A stretch of 64,000 nucleotides of DNA from Rhizophagus irregularis (Eukaryota; Glomeromycota; Glomeromycetes; Glomerales; Glomeraceae). The position numbers were made by a program, and so were the translations under genes. Positions 32,370-43,980 of this stretch are shown one piece after another. The notes under the pieces were generated by a model. That model did no database searches and was not told the origin of the DNA. It worked only from the letters and a program-made list of their open reading frames with translations. Location: NCBI RefSeq assembly GCF_026210795.1, contig NC_089431.1, forward strand, positions 3,224,001-3,288,000. Direction: 5' to 3'. Position 1 is the stretch's first letter. The number at the start of each line of letters is the position of its first letter.

Positions 32370-33205
32370 AAATCGGCGCAAGACGAAAAAATGATTTGAT
32401 GATAGATAATATCGTGACATAATATTTGGACACTATTTATTTTCCACAATGTATATGTTAACTTTGTTTAAATTAATTATCAAAAAGCGACCATACTCTC
32501 TATGTTTCAATGAATATATTGAAATAACCAAACTAGGAGAACTTTATCGAACCCCGATATAACAATCGATTCCAATTTAGGTATGACGCAAGATGAAAAA
32601 TGATTTAATAACAGATAATATGACAAATGCACTATCCTATTTTTTTCACAATGCATATATTAACTTTGTTTAAACTCTATCTCTATGAAGTAACTAAATT
32701 AGGAATCGGACCAATATAATAATTTAGGTATGGTTCTTTTTTATAATTGTAGAAAATCGACGCAAGAAGTTTAATTATAACAAGTGCACTATCCAATTCA
32801 TTTTGTATAATAATATTTTGGACACTATTCATTTTTACAATGCATACATTAACTTTAATTATTAAAGGCGATCATAACTCTCTATGTCTATTGAAGTAAC
32901 CAAATTATGTCGAACCGAACAATCGATTCCAATTTAGGTATGATTCGACGCAAGATTTTAAATTATGACAAATGCACTATTTGTATAATATTATTTTGGA
33001 CACTATTTATTTTTTACAATGCATAGATTAACTTTGTTTAAATTAGTTATTAGAATTTTTTTTTTTTTAATATCCGAAATACATTTCAAGTCCAGAGAGA
33101 CCCTAAAAAAAACGCCTAAAAGAAAAAAAAACGAACTTTCTATCTCTATGAAGTAACCAAACCAGGAGATCTTAATCGGACCAATATAATAATCGATCCT
33201 TTAAG
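32370..33205. repeat. imperfect tandem repeat, about 4 units of 180-205 bp
   Basis: Recurring blocks appear in the same order: GGACACTATTTATTTTT, ACAATGCATAxATTAACTTT, CTCTATGxxTGAAGTAACCAA, CGATTCCAATTTAGGTATG, CGACGCAAGA, ACAAATGCACTAT. Unit starts are near 32429, 32636, 32818 and 32997, with indels between copies. It lies upstream of the F-box gene at 30536-32113 and is non-coding. Confidence 0.7.
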
Positions 33206-34572
33206 AGATTGGGAAATTGACGATAATGTTCGTCTTATTGTTAAATTTTAGGGTATATGATAATATGAGCAATATGGGCAATATCGAACTTTATGACAAC
33301 TGACAACTAAAACTTCTAGTATCGAAATTGTCATTGGAAAGTTTCTTGCCCACTGCGATTTTTAATATATATGATAATTATCGTATAAAATACCCCGGGT
33401 ATAAATAAACTTACCGGGGTATTTTATACGAAAAATGGCCTAATTCTCAGAATTAAATTTTTTAACCACCCTGGTGTGTTATAACGGGATACGCCGGGGT
33501 CTTTTAATCAGTACTACACGGTGTTTAAATTCCTTATTTTCATTAATTCATTAATATACGGCCGAGGAATTCGGTAAACTCAAATAGAATAATCTCGATC
33601 TCATATTCGGCCGGTTTGAAAGACAAACTTCGCCATCGGTATAGTTTTTCCGAACCGTGTTAATTTTGTCAATCACGTCAATCATGTCAATCATGTCAAT
33701 TAAGTTAATTTTATATGACGTACATAATTATTTTTAGGTTATCGACCGAATTAATGTTGTTGATTCTGCAGTACATCACCTTGCAGATGGATTTTTCTTA
33801 ATTCTTATTGGTTAATGTTAAATTGATAAAATATAAAACGGATTTTATTTTATTTTTTTTAAAAAATTTTTTTTTTTTTTTTTTCTGAAAGAAACACTGC
33901 AGATAATTTTGTTATATAAATAAACGCGTATTATTTATAAAAAAAAAAGAAAATTGAAATAACCGTGTGACGGAGTTGTAAAACATTTGCCGTAAGGTTG
34001 TTTGACTAGGATGTTTCCAAGAAAGAGCTAATTGAACAAAAAATTTTTTTTCTTCAACTATGAACCTTTAAGAGGGCTTAAATGCTTTCTATATGTAAAT
34101 TATAGAAATGATTGCCTTTTTTTATTATGATCTGTTAAATGCGTTCAATTACTCATTGAGTCATTGAATCAATTACGTATTTCTCGCGTCATATATAATA
34201 AAATAGGGTATATCATCATCTCGCAACAAAGTCCATCCGGTTTTTTTTTTCTTATTGTGATTTTAAGATTTGATTATCTGTTTTTTTAATCAACGAAAAA
34301 AAGATTTATTATCAATATTTGGTTAGTAAATAACTCCATAATTATTTTATAATGGAAGGAAGAATAAAGTTTATTTATTTTGTTCCCGAAAATGATAAAC
34401 TAGGCATTGAAAATTTATATATATTCTGCGACTAGATAATTGCCTAACCATTCCAATCTTCACTGATTAAACTAAATAATACTTCGGTAAGTGAATGATT
34501 TAACTTTTTGCATATTATTTTCAAAAAATAACCTATACATTTTATACATTCCTTGAATTACAAACAGCCTGT
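33206..34572. other. non-coding region upstream of the GATA gene
   Basis: It holds a perfect hairpin (33382-33430), a short array of GTCAATCAxG units (33667-33700), T-runs, and a possible 5' exon of the GATA gene: an ATG near 34352 opens MEGRIKFIYFVPENDKLGIE and then stops, and a good donor (GTAAGTG at 34491) and acceptor (ACAAACAG near 34568) follow. I could not join that exon in frame, so it is left out of the gene call. Confidence 0.4.
33382..33430. repeat. perfect 17-bp inverted repeat
   Basis: The arms CGTATAAAATACCCCGG (33382-33398) and their exact complement (33414-33430) are separated by 15 nt. The CCCCGG core recalls the interior of the MITE at 57691-57929 (ATACCCGGGGTAT), so it may be a remnant of a related element. 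Confidence 0.75.
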
Positions 34573-34836
34573 ATGGGAAGTATGGATTACTCTTCCACTG
34601 AAGTTTTCGGCACTGAATTAACGGAGATAGAAAATAAACCTTGGTTTTCATCTCTCTTTTATTTAGACCAATGTATTCCTACAACTTCTTGTATCATGGG
34701 AAGTATGGATTACTCCTCCACTGAAGTTTTCGGAATTTTGTATCAAGTTGGCACTGAATTAACGGAGATAGAAAATAAACCTTGGTTTTCATCTCTCTTT
34801 TATTTGGACAAATATATTCCTACAACTTCTTATATC
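34573..34836 (+). repeat. tandem duplication inside the GATA gene
   Basis: Unit 1 (34573-34695) and unit 2 (34696-34836) both start ATGGGAAGTATGGATTACTC and share about 95% of bases. Unit 2 has 18 extra bases (GAATTTTGTATCAAGTTG). Both stay in frame, encoding MGSMDYSSTEVFG, then TELTEIENKPWFSSLFYLD, then IPTTS. The high identity means a recent event. Confidence 0.85.
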
Positions 34837-35677
34837 AATCTGGTTATTAATGATGAAATTAGACCTACGTTTTTATATTTTCACGGTGAAGTAGAAATTT
34901 ATAAATTGTATTCAGTGTTTGCTTGCCTTCTACCAAACGAGTACATAAAGAATAGTACATTAAGCATTAAGAATGCCAGTGGTTTGGAAGTTGGATCGTG
35001 GAAAATATATGAGAATAATATTATCGACAATTATGGTTGGTATATAACAATCATTTTGCTACCTCTTTTACTTTTTTATATTAATTTTTCTTAATTCACT
35101 TAGATGTATCATGTGAATCAGTTGCACAGTCATTATCGTCATCCACAACACCAATATCGGCAACCACTCTTTTTTATCCTTCACCTCTTTCGGAAGCATC
35201 GACATCTCCAACAGCGTCACCAGATCCAAATACCGCATTGTTTTGTATTAATTGTGGAGTAAAAGAAACACCTTTATGGAGAAGAAAAAGAATGGAAAGA
35301 TATTGCAATGCGTGTTGTCTATAGTAAGTGTGTTAATAATGTTTACTTAATTGCAATTTCATTTAAAAAAATTAATATATTAATATGAATTTCGCTTGGA
35401 TTTCTTATTTAGTTTGAAAAGAAACGGAATCCATAGGAAATTGAATGGTAATAAAGTGCTTAGAAAAAAGAGGAAGAAAAAAAACCACTCTTGTGCAGAA
35501 TGTAATACAAATTATTCACCTATATGGAGACATTTTGACGATAAGATCTATTGTAATAAACACGGACTTGCAAAAAAAAAAGATTATTCCCTACCTATTA
35601 TAATAAAAACAATAAACACGGACTTGCAAAAAAAAAAGACAAACCCGATTATTCCCTACTTATCAATAAAAATTTAA
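34573..35677 (+). CDS. GATA-type zinc-finger protein, three exons
   Basis: Exons 34573-35035, 35104-35323 and 35413-35677 join in frame to 315 aa. The GATA finger spans the second junction: CINCGVKETPLWRRKRMERY, then CNACCLYLKRNGIHRK. It matches Cx2C-x17-18-Cx2C with the LWRR core, except that the usual CNACGLY reads CNACCLY. A second, degenerate finger follows (CAECNTNYSPIWRHF, YCNKHGLAKK). GATA factors bind (A/T)GATA(A/G). The N-terminus holds a tandem duplication of about 41 codons, listed separately. The 3' end repeats a NTDLQKKK block. The true start may lie further upstream, because a splice donor and acceptor precede the ATG used here. Confidence 0.8.
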
Positions 35678-36605
35678 AAAATTTAAAAAATTTTTAAATT
35701 TCTTCACACACATTTCTTTTCTTTCTTATTTTATATATATAATTTTTATATTCTATTATTAACAAATTTATATATGTTATATATGTTATATATGTATATA
35801 CAGTATATAAAGTTATCAATTATTTTATAATATATTCAAATTCGTTTATTGGCAAATATAAATATAACAAAATCATTTCTTTTATATCTTAAGCATATAT
35901 AAGCATATAAATTTTTATCTAAGACATCAAAATATCTTACTTTAAAATATGTTGATTTCAATATTAAGTTTAATATAAGATTTAAGAAAATTCTGATAAT
36001 TTAAAAAACTATTACGGTAAAACACAAACTCACTACTCACTAAGTCAATACCAATTAAACTCGAGAAATTTACATACAGTAAATTTATTATTTTATTTTA
36101 CTATTCACTTTTATCTTATGACTGACTCTATATAATATTGAGGTATCACCCGATTCTAACATATGTACCATATGTACATTAAAATTATTAAAATTTTATT
36201 TAATAAATATTTATTTCATGCACTGTAACGTATATCTGATATTGAAAAAATCGAAGTGCGTAAATAAACAACAATAAAAACAATTCAAATATTAGCCAAT
36301 ATATCTAACATATCAATAAATATGTCTAAAATTGTACTTCTGTACTTTCCAGCCCAAAATACAAATTATATCCACACTCGCGGCATTATTCTGTCTTGCG
36401 GAATATATCCAATAATCAATTTTATTCGCTTTTTTCTTTCAAAGTCTATATAATTTGTTTTAAATATTGTATATCTAAATATTGTTGTTTTACCATTTAA
36501 ATGAATCCTTTGAGGATATCTTTAACGGAATGATAAATCAATTTACATGGAAAAATTTCTTTAAATAAAAATATCCCAAATAAAAAAAGGGGGAGGAGAG
36601 GGGAT
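35678..36605. other. AT-rich intergenic region
   Basis: There is no gene. It includes a TATATGT/TATATGTTATA microsatellite-like stretch near 35770-35820. Nothing else is recognised. Confidence 0.45.
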
Positions 36606-36905
36606 TTATAATGAAGAGTTTTCTAAACTTAAATTTGAATACCCAAATTTATTCTCGCTTTTAAATATCTTATTTTTAAACCAATAAAATCCGCAACATT
36701 CATAAAAGAAAATAAATCCATCATAAAATACCACTTTATTTTCATTATAAATACTATAAGCGCATAATAATGTTAAAAGAAATACACTAGAGAGAATTAT
36801 TATAATTAAAATACAATGAGTTTTACATTGTTTTTCTTCTTGCAAATTATAATACCAAAATGATTCGTATTCATCATCCGTTGAAGATGTAGTTTGTAAA
36901 AACAT
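36606..36905 (-). CDS. small single-pass membrane protein
   Basis: A single exon encodes 99 aa. An acidic N-terminus (STDDEYESFWYYNLQEEKQ) precedes one strong transmembrane segment at residues about 31-52 (CILIIIILSSVFLLTLLCAY), followed by an aromatic, Cys-containing region (FFYECCGFYWFKNKIF). No family is recognised. The composition and the clear topology favour a real gene over chance, but there is no homology support. Confidence 0.5.
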   Translation of the reverse strand: MFLQTTSSTDDEYESFWYYNLQEEKQCKTHCILIIIILSSVFLLTLLCAYSIYNENKVVFYDGFIFFYECCGFYWFKNKIFKSENKFGYSNLSLENSSL

Positions 36906-37204
36906 TATTTTTAATGTGAAGATAATTTAATATTTATACGTTTGAAAGAAATAAAAAAATTTTATCTGAAATCAATTAATCGGATTACCCAAAACTTTAA
37001 TAGGCTGTGTCGAACTATCAAAGCCACTTAAGGGAGCCAACCAATCAATAGCACCAAAAAATGTATTAAATAGCTAGCTTAAAACATAATTTTATCCATT
37101 TTCTTACTGGGAGAAACTTGTAAAAAAGTATATGAAAAGATTAAAAAAATGTGTATAATGTGTATTAATATAAATAAGTTGATAGAAAACTAGTACAGGA
37201 CTTC

Positions 37205-39493
37205 TTAGTCTTGAATTAAATCACCAAACCAATAATCATTAGAGGGTCTTTTTCTTTTATCACCTAAAATTTCTTCAGATACTTTAGCTATTCTTAAAAG
37301 AGTGGCTTCATCGAACCATTTTGCAACAAATTGTAATCCAATAGGTAAATTATTATCATCATAACCTGCTGGTACCGATACTGCTGGTATACCGGAAAAA
37401 TTAGCGAAAGTAACATACATCATTACTTCTGATACTGTTTTTAAATCTGCTTCTCCATATTTTAATGAATTCGGATAAATTTTTGGTGCTGTAATTGCCG
37501 TACTTGGAGTTAAAATTAAATTTACTTGTTTATTAAATAGATTTGAAAGACTGCGCATTAAACGTGTACGTAATTGTTGCGAGATAACTAAATATTCAAA
37601 GGATTAACATTTTATCGCTTTCAAAAAGAAAAATTTAAAGGCAAAAGAAAACTTACTGTAATCCTAGAAAGAAAGATTGGATGATTTTTTTTAGTAAGCG
37701 AATACATGAAAAGTGAGTTTTGCAAATTTTACAAATAATAACTTACCGATGCTGTTGCAAAATGAAATAAACTCATATTTAATCTACTTTCACAATTATA
37801 TTTATGAAAATTTTCTTTATACTTTTTAGCAAACGTAGATATTTCCGAGCCAATAGTAAGTAAATGAGCTATACTTGCTTCTTCTAATTCGGGTATATCA
37901 ATTTCAACAAAGTTTGCTCCAAGTAGCTTTAACTTTTCAATAAAATTATTTAACGCTAGAGTTATGGTCGGATTATAAACTTGTTTATTCCATGCTGTAT
38001 ATATTCCAATTTTCAAATCTGATAAGTCTTTAGTGTTATATAGACCAGATAATGTCGGTTTGGGTTGGTAATAAGTATTGGGATCTTCTTCATCTTTTCC
38101 TGCCATCACATAATACGCTAATGCTAAATCATTTGCGCTTGCTGTCATAGGACCTGACACTGCTACCGTGGGGGCAAGTGGAACTAAATAAACATAAAAG
38201 TATAAATTATTAATTTACGTTTCAGAACCTTTTTAAAGTTACTTTTACATACGTTCTCCTTTTGAAGAAAATCTTCCAAACGTGGTTTTTAATCCGTAAA
38301 TACCACAAAAAGCAGAAGGAATTCTAATCGAACCACCACCATCACAACCAATCGCGATTGGACATAGCCCTGAAGCAACTGCAGAAGCACTACCGCTACT
38401 CGATCCACCAGTATAATGATCGATGTTATAAGGATTACGAGACGTGCACACACTTGGATTATTGCCTGTAATACTATTAAAAAGATGGATGAATTAATGA
38501 ATAGATGAATAGATGAATTAAACAAAAAATATATATATACAAATATTTTATGAATCTTACCCGATTCCAATTTCGTGCATAGAAGTTTTCCCGATAATAA
38601 TTGCACCTTTCTCTCTGAGCCTTTCAATAACAGTGGCATCCGTTTTAGCAATAAACCCTCGATTGATAAATGACGTACCAACATTTGTTTCGTATCCTTC
38701 CACATCTAATTCATCTTTAATTGCTATGGGTACTCCATCAAGTGGCCCTAAAGAACAATTATTTGCATATCGAGTAGTTGACGCAGTTGCTTGTTTTATA
38801 ATATCTTCTCGTTCGTATTTTATAATTGCGTTTAGAGATGGATTGCACTTAAGTGATCCTTCTAATTTTCCAATAAGAATTTCGCATATCTTTCATTTGA
38901 AAAAAAAAATTTAAAATTTATATGTGTATGTATAAATATTTTTTTTTTAAAAAAAATTGTTTTTACTTGAAGAGGGGTTGCCTTTTTTGTAAGATATGCT
39001 TTACGAAAATCACTTGAACACAAAAATCCAGAAGAATAATTTTGCTGTGCACTCTCATTTTCTTCGAAAATTTCCAATCCTTCTACCTTCTTTTTAAATT
39101 AAATCAAAAAAAAAAAAAATTTTATCATAAAAAAAAAAAACTTTGCAATATACTAATGATTAACATTTTAGGGTAGGATACTTTAGTTTCTTCAATTCCA
39201 AAATATTCTTTTGGTAGAGGAAGTGGAAAATTAGTAGGACATTCATCAAGATTAAGTTTTCTCAAAGCAGAAATTCTATCCCAAAATAAAAATGATGCAA
39301 GTCCTGGAACGTAATCTAATAAAAATATAAAAATTCGTAATGAAAAGCCGTTTATATACGGTCCTATCATTCGTTTGATAATCTAAAATAATATTTAAAG
39401 GAACACATTAATTTATTTATAATTTATAATATCAAAATAACTTAATATTAATTATATTTTATTTACCTCAGGGTTTTCATTTTCTGAAGGCAT
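37205..39493 (-). CDS. amidase (amidase signature family, FAAH/acetamidase-like)
   Basis: Eight exons (39493-39467, 39382-39182, 39089-38967, 38889-38561, 38473-38253, 38183-37747, 37663-37657, 37587-37205) join in frame to 575 aa. The Ser-cisSer-Lys triad is visible: Lys in [10 protein letters not shown], cis-Ser in [15 protein letters not shown], nucleophile Ser in [16 protein letters not shown]. The downstream [15 protein letters not shown] and [14 protein letters not shown] blocks are typical. The N-terminus has a hydrophobic segment ([20 protein letters not shown]) that could attach it to a membrane, as in fatty-acid amide hydrolases. The enzyme hydrolyses amides to acid and amine; the substrate is unknown. 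The seventh exon is only 7 nt but restores [12 protein letters not shown], a conserved amidase block. Confidence 0.92.
37657..37663 (-). other. 7-nt microexon of the amidase gene
   Basis: The bases GATTACA lie between CTAG and GTAAGT. The flanking introns are 83 nt (37664-37746) and 69 nt (37588-37656). Without it the frame is lost; with it HFATAS joins [13 protein letters not shown], and the whole gene totals an exact 576 codons. Confidence 0.85.
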
Positions 39494-39583
39494 TTTTTCT
39501 CAATCAAAAATTAATATTGTGCATCTTTTTTATAATTATTTAAATTGGAAATCTATAACCAAAAAAAAAAAATTATTGTGTGA

Positions 39584-39639
39584 ATTATCCATGTGAAGTT
39601 CATTCCGATGAATCATCCATGTGAAGTTCATTCCGATGA
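39584..39639. repeat. 28-bp tandem duplication
   Basis: Two copies of ATYATCCATGTGAAGTTCAT (each running on to TCCGATGA) lie head to tail, just upstream of the amidase start codon, in its promoter region. Confidence 0.75.
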
Positions 39640-39871
39640 ATACTTGGACATAGTGAGACTGATAATCATGTATTTTTCCTAAGAAAATTTCCGAAATTTT
39701 CGGAATCCCGTGCAATCCGAAAGTAAATAATTTTACCCCTGAGAATCACCCTTTTTGGATTTAAACTGTGGCTTGTGTATAGACAAACAGTTTAAGAGCT
39801 GATCCGCCTACGAACGACAGAAATTACTATATAAATTCGGGGCGAAGTTATTATAAAAATGCCAAAATTGG

Positions 39872-40702
39872 AGGTCGTCTAAAGCGGGGGCAAATCACGT
39901 GATTCGGTGTAATTTTAATTAGATTAATTTTTTATAAAGAAAGATTAATAGAAACTTTAAAATCATAATATAAGCGTATTTTTATCTGCTTTGCAAGTTT
40001 ACTTAAGGAAAAAAAGTGGATTATGAATATTGTTTTTGACTTTACATATGAATGAACGAAACTTTGCCGATCATATCCAAAAATGGAGGTCGTCTAAAGC
40101 AGGGGCAAATCACGTGACTTCGAAAAAAATTGTTTTCATAAAATAAAACTTTTTACCATATATTCAACCATTCTAAACACACATCCTAAATGCATTTTTG
40201 CCTGCTCTGCAAGTTTACTTAGAGCGCAGAGTAGGGTTTTGAATGCTGCTTTTGATTTATTTGACTTTTTCAATTTCGTTATCCATTTTTGGATATGATC
40301 GGCAAAGTTTCGTTCATTCATATGTAAAGTCAAAAACAATATTCATAATCCACTTTTTTTCCTTAAGTAAACTTGCAAAGCAGATAAAAATACGCTTATA
40401 TTATGATTTTAAAGTTTCTATTAATCTTTCTTTATAAAAAATTAATCTAATTAAAATTACACCGAATCACGTGATTTGCCCCCGCTTTAGACGACCTCCA
40501 AAAATGGATAACGAAATTGAAAAAGTCAAATAAATCAAAAGCAGCATTCAAAACCCTACTCTGTGCTCTAAGTAAACTTGCAGAGCAGGCAAAAATGCAT
40601 TTAGGATGTGTGTTTAGAATGGTTGAATATATGGTAAAAAGTTTTATTTTATGAAAACAATTTTTTTCAAAGTCACGTGATTTGCCCTGCTTTAGACGAC
40701 CT
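39872..40702. mobile_element. MITE (outer copy), interrupted by an inverted copy of itself
   Basis: The ends AGGTCGTCTAAAGCGGGGGC and the complement at the right (AGGTCGTCTAAAGCAGGGC) are inverted repeats, flanked by direct repeats CCAAAATTGG (39862-39871, 40703-40712). Removing the inner copy and one target repeat leaves 410 bp. The element carries CACGTGA near both ends and no transposase. Confidence 0.85.
40087..40497. mobile_element. MITE (inner copy), 411 bp
   Basis: Same family as the surrounding element, in opposite orientation and nearly identical along its length. It is flanked by direct repeats CCAAAAATGG (40077-40086, 40498-40507), which belong to the outer copy. High identity means both copies are young. 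Confidence 0.88.
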
Positions 40703-40712
40703 CCAAAATTGG

Positions 40713-41950
40713 CTAAATTTTATGGGCTATAAAAACCACAGATCATCATGCTGTGGCACCCAAAATTCACATGATGATTCCTTAAATGTCAAAGATAATT
40801 TATTTGTTACTTTGAGGCAGCGTCAGATTTGACAGGTATGTATATATATATATGCGAGAATTTCAAGTCATATATTACGTTATTTTAACAAATATGAACA
40901 CTTAAAATTATATTCTCATGTATTTTATACATTTAAAACTACTTGTTTTATATAATTCTAATATTTTCTCTTGCTTTTAGTTCACATGTTACTATGATCT
41001 CTTTCTATTTTCACAGAGTAACCTGTAAATTAATTTCAAATGGTGGAAGTTTTGGTATATATATTCTTATCTAGTTTTTCAATTTGAGTGCATCACACAA
41101 ACTCTTAGCGTTAGTTTGCAAATTATTATTAGCTTTTTGAAAGTGTTGTAACAATAATATAAAAAAAAATAACATACAATTACCAGAACAATAGGTAATA
41201 ATGGCTTTTTAGAAGGATTTATATAGCAGATAGGTTATTTTAAGTTAAATTTTTCATTTTTAGATCTTTTCTATTTGTACGTTAGTTACGCTTGTTTTTA
41301 GCCAAAAAACCATCACTTTGACAATAATATTTGAGTAATTTTCATGTGTGAAGCAATTTTTACTGAATAATGAATATTTAAGACATGGTAGGTGTCAGAT
41401 TTTAGTGTTTATTGTGAGTTTCTATGTGAAAATTTTTTTCTCGATATTTTTCTTGGCATTTTTAAGTTTCATCACATGACTTGGTACCACAACATGATTT
41501 GTGATGATTTTGATTGGCAAAATTTGCCTATTTAGTTTATTTTTTGCAATAAAATTTCCCCCAAATTTATATAGTAATTTTCTGTTGATTATAGGCAGAT
41601 CGGATCTTAAATAAAAAAAGCTGTACAACATATGAAGTAAAAAAAAAAAAAAAAAATTTTGGTCATGAGTTATTTACTTTTATTTAGTTTTATATATATT
41701 TATCGCCTTTTTCTTTTTAGTATGATTTAGCTTAAATAATAATTAAAAAAAGTGAATTTTAGAAATCTGTGATTACTAAGATTTTATTGTATTTTTAAAT
41801 AGAAAAGGTGCAAATACAAGCTGAAAATGCAATAAAATTTTAGTAATCAGAAGTTTTAAAGTAAGTTTACTTATAAGTAACTTTTAAAGTATAAATGTTA
41901 TACAAATTTTTAAGGAGTCACTTATAAGTAAACCTGAAACGTATGATCTA
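40713..41950. other. intergenic region, nothing certain
   Basis: This is AT-rich. It may include the 5' side of the decayed gene at 42480, but no exon can be supported. A 14-A tract lies near 41639. Confidence 0.4.
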
Positions 41951-42350
41951 TACATGTTGCCAAAATATTTCAGCTATTTCGCCCACATGACAAACTCTTC
42001 AAAGCAAAATCATCTGATTTCATAGATCTGGCTGAAATTAGACTTCAAATAGGTTAATCCGGGTCTAAAGAACCTATGAAAGAACTTTTGAGGAATTTTG
42101 ACCAACTTACATAATTTTGGCAGGATTCTGGAATTTCAGACAACCTATATTTAATATATGGCCAAAACTTTAAAGTCCAATTCAAAATTATTACATATTA
42201 TGCTGAAATTTTCTGAAGTCTGCTAAAAGTTGCTGCAGATCTGGCCCAAATTATCTGAGGTTTAAAAAAATTTATTGATATATTTACAAGTAGCTATATT
42301 TTGAAGCCAAAATGTGGCCGAAATTGAAAAAAAGTTTTGGCAACATGTAT
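41951..42350. mobile_element. MITE with TACATGTTGCC ends
   Basis: The left end TACATGTTGCCAAAATATTTC and the complement of the right end (TACATGTTGCCAAAACTTTT) are inverted repeats about 20 bp long, each bordered by TA. The interior is non-coding and rich in GGCC-AAA and CTGAAAT motifs. It is about 400 bp. Confidence 0.6.
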
Positions 42351-42479
42351 AATATGATCAGCTATTGTCTAAGCTCTCACCACCAATACGAAAAATGTGC
42401 TTGTATGTCTCGAAAGGCTCAGAAGAAGGAATTGAAAGAATCAGAAGTGGTTATCATCTTTACAATATCTGAATGCTAA

Positions 42480-42978
42480 TATAAATGACTTAATTATTTC
42501 CAAATCTTTTTTAGATACCGCCAGTGAGTTCAGTAGTATAAATGACCAAGCAATCAAGACGCTTGAATGGAAGGCTGATAAACCATCTAATTTTGCTATA
42601 AAGGGCAATTTCAAGCATATCACTAATTCATTAGAATGGTATACAGACGTGCCAGTTACCTTGAAGAATAAAGAAGATAAAATGGTCACAGTTATTGGAA
42701 ATTTTGTTCGTATTGATAATGGTGAAACAGAACCAATGCTATTTTTTGGTATGTCAAACATTTGAAAGGTTCAAGATGTCTCCAATCCAAATAAAAACCA
42801 GTTCCGCATAAAGTTACATGGAAAGGCATATATTATTCCAACTTTTAGCAAGTCTCCGGTAGTCAAGAATCTGCCAAAAAAGGATCAGGAATCATTATGC
42901 AAAGTGCCTCTTGACTTTCAGGTTTCAGCTAATTCTTCTAATCCAGAGAAAGACTTAAAAAAAGTGCATAAAGCTTAA
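42480..42978 (+). pseudogene. decayed gene of an uncharacterised family
   Basis: The frame reads LNANINDLIISKSFLD, TLEWKADKPSNFAIKGNF, SLEWYTDVPVTLKNKED, VTVIGNFVRIDNGETEP and MLFFGMSNI, then an in-frame TGA, then KVQDVSNPNKNQFRIKLHGK and AYIIPTFSKSP, ending VHKA at 42978. The composition is clearly coding. One stop interrupts it and the 5' end is not clear. I do not recognise the family; the repeated W-x-x-DxP pattern suggests a beta-rich domain. Confidence 0.5.
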
Positions 42979-43209
42979 AGAGCAACTATTAAAAACTGAG
43001 AAATGGCTTGACATGGCATTAAATGCAAGTAAAATTCTTGCAGAAAAATGCTCACAACTTATGGAGAAAAGATCAGATGTATAACAGTTTCTCTAGTAAT
43101 ATTTACTAATTTATTAAAATTAGATTCCTATTTAGATGTATTATCTTTAAAAAAATTGACCACTATGCTTTCAGTTTTTTTTGGAGAAGATTCACATTTT
43201 GGCTTTATA

Positions 43210-43650
43210 CTATCCTTTTTTTCTGATTAACTTTATCTTTTCACCCACTAGATGTTGTATTCAGACTATCAGAATTTATATAGGAATTTGGACCATTCTC
43301 ATCATTTGCATGATACTCTGTATGAATAATCCCATCTTCTTGTATATTAGTAGAGAAGGAAGTATCGTGTGAAGATTCCTGATTATTTTTCTTACAGTCT
43401 ATCAGCAAAATCTGGTCAGATATGCTAACAGATTTTAAGATTTTATGCCATTCTTCAGTAGGTTTAGGAGACCTCTAATTATTAATTATTTTTTGATATA
43501 TTATTAATCATATATGATATTTTTTGCACATAATATGCTGAGCATTTGGAATATTATTTTGAGTATTTCTAATTTCTTCGATAGCTTTAGATGTTATACG
43601 TCTGGCATCTAATCTAAGAAATTTACGAGTATGAGTTGTTTGTTTTTTGC
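43210..43650 (-). pseudogene. decayed gene fragment, unknown family
   Basis: The minus strand reads THTRKFLRLDARRITSKAIE, EIRNTQNNIPNAQHIM, then a stop and RSPKPTEEWHKILKSVSIS, DQILLIDCKKNNQESSHDTS and an acidic Ser/Asn-rich tail. The composition is coding but interrupted. No family is recognised. Confidence 0.4.
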
Positions 43651-43980
43651 TTATAGTTTACTAGAAATAAATCTGTATGATACTAATAAAAAACTTGTAA
43701 AAAATTTATTCAAAATTTATATGATATTGGACAAACATTAGTCTGGCATTAGTTTATTACATATATGATATATGTAGTTCGCTTTCTTTGCAGTATAGCA
43801 TGCTATAATCATGATTCAAATAAAAATAGGTTTAAAATATATATACTTCAAATATTATATTTGTTTGAAACTAGTTTGTTATTAGTTTTTTATTGATTTG
43901 ACATTAGTTTGATTCTAAATTCCCTTTTCCATATTCGAAAAAAAAAAATCATAAAAAACTTTGCCTTCAAATAAATTCAT

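Noticed and set aside
39090-39181. Amidase intron starting GTATCCTA as a third U12-type intron
   Set aside because: No TCCTTAAC-like branch site near its 3' end, and the donor departs from consensus after GTATCCT. Treated as an ordinary intron.
43048-43372. Two overlapping short plus-strand ORFs
   Set aside because: The opposite strand carries the better coding signal of a decayed gene (43210-43650).
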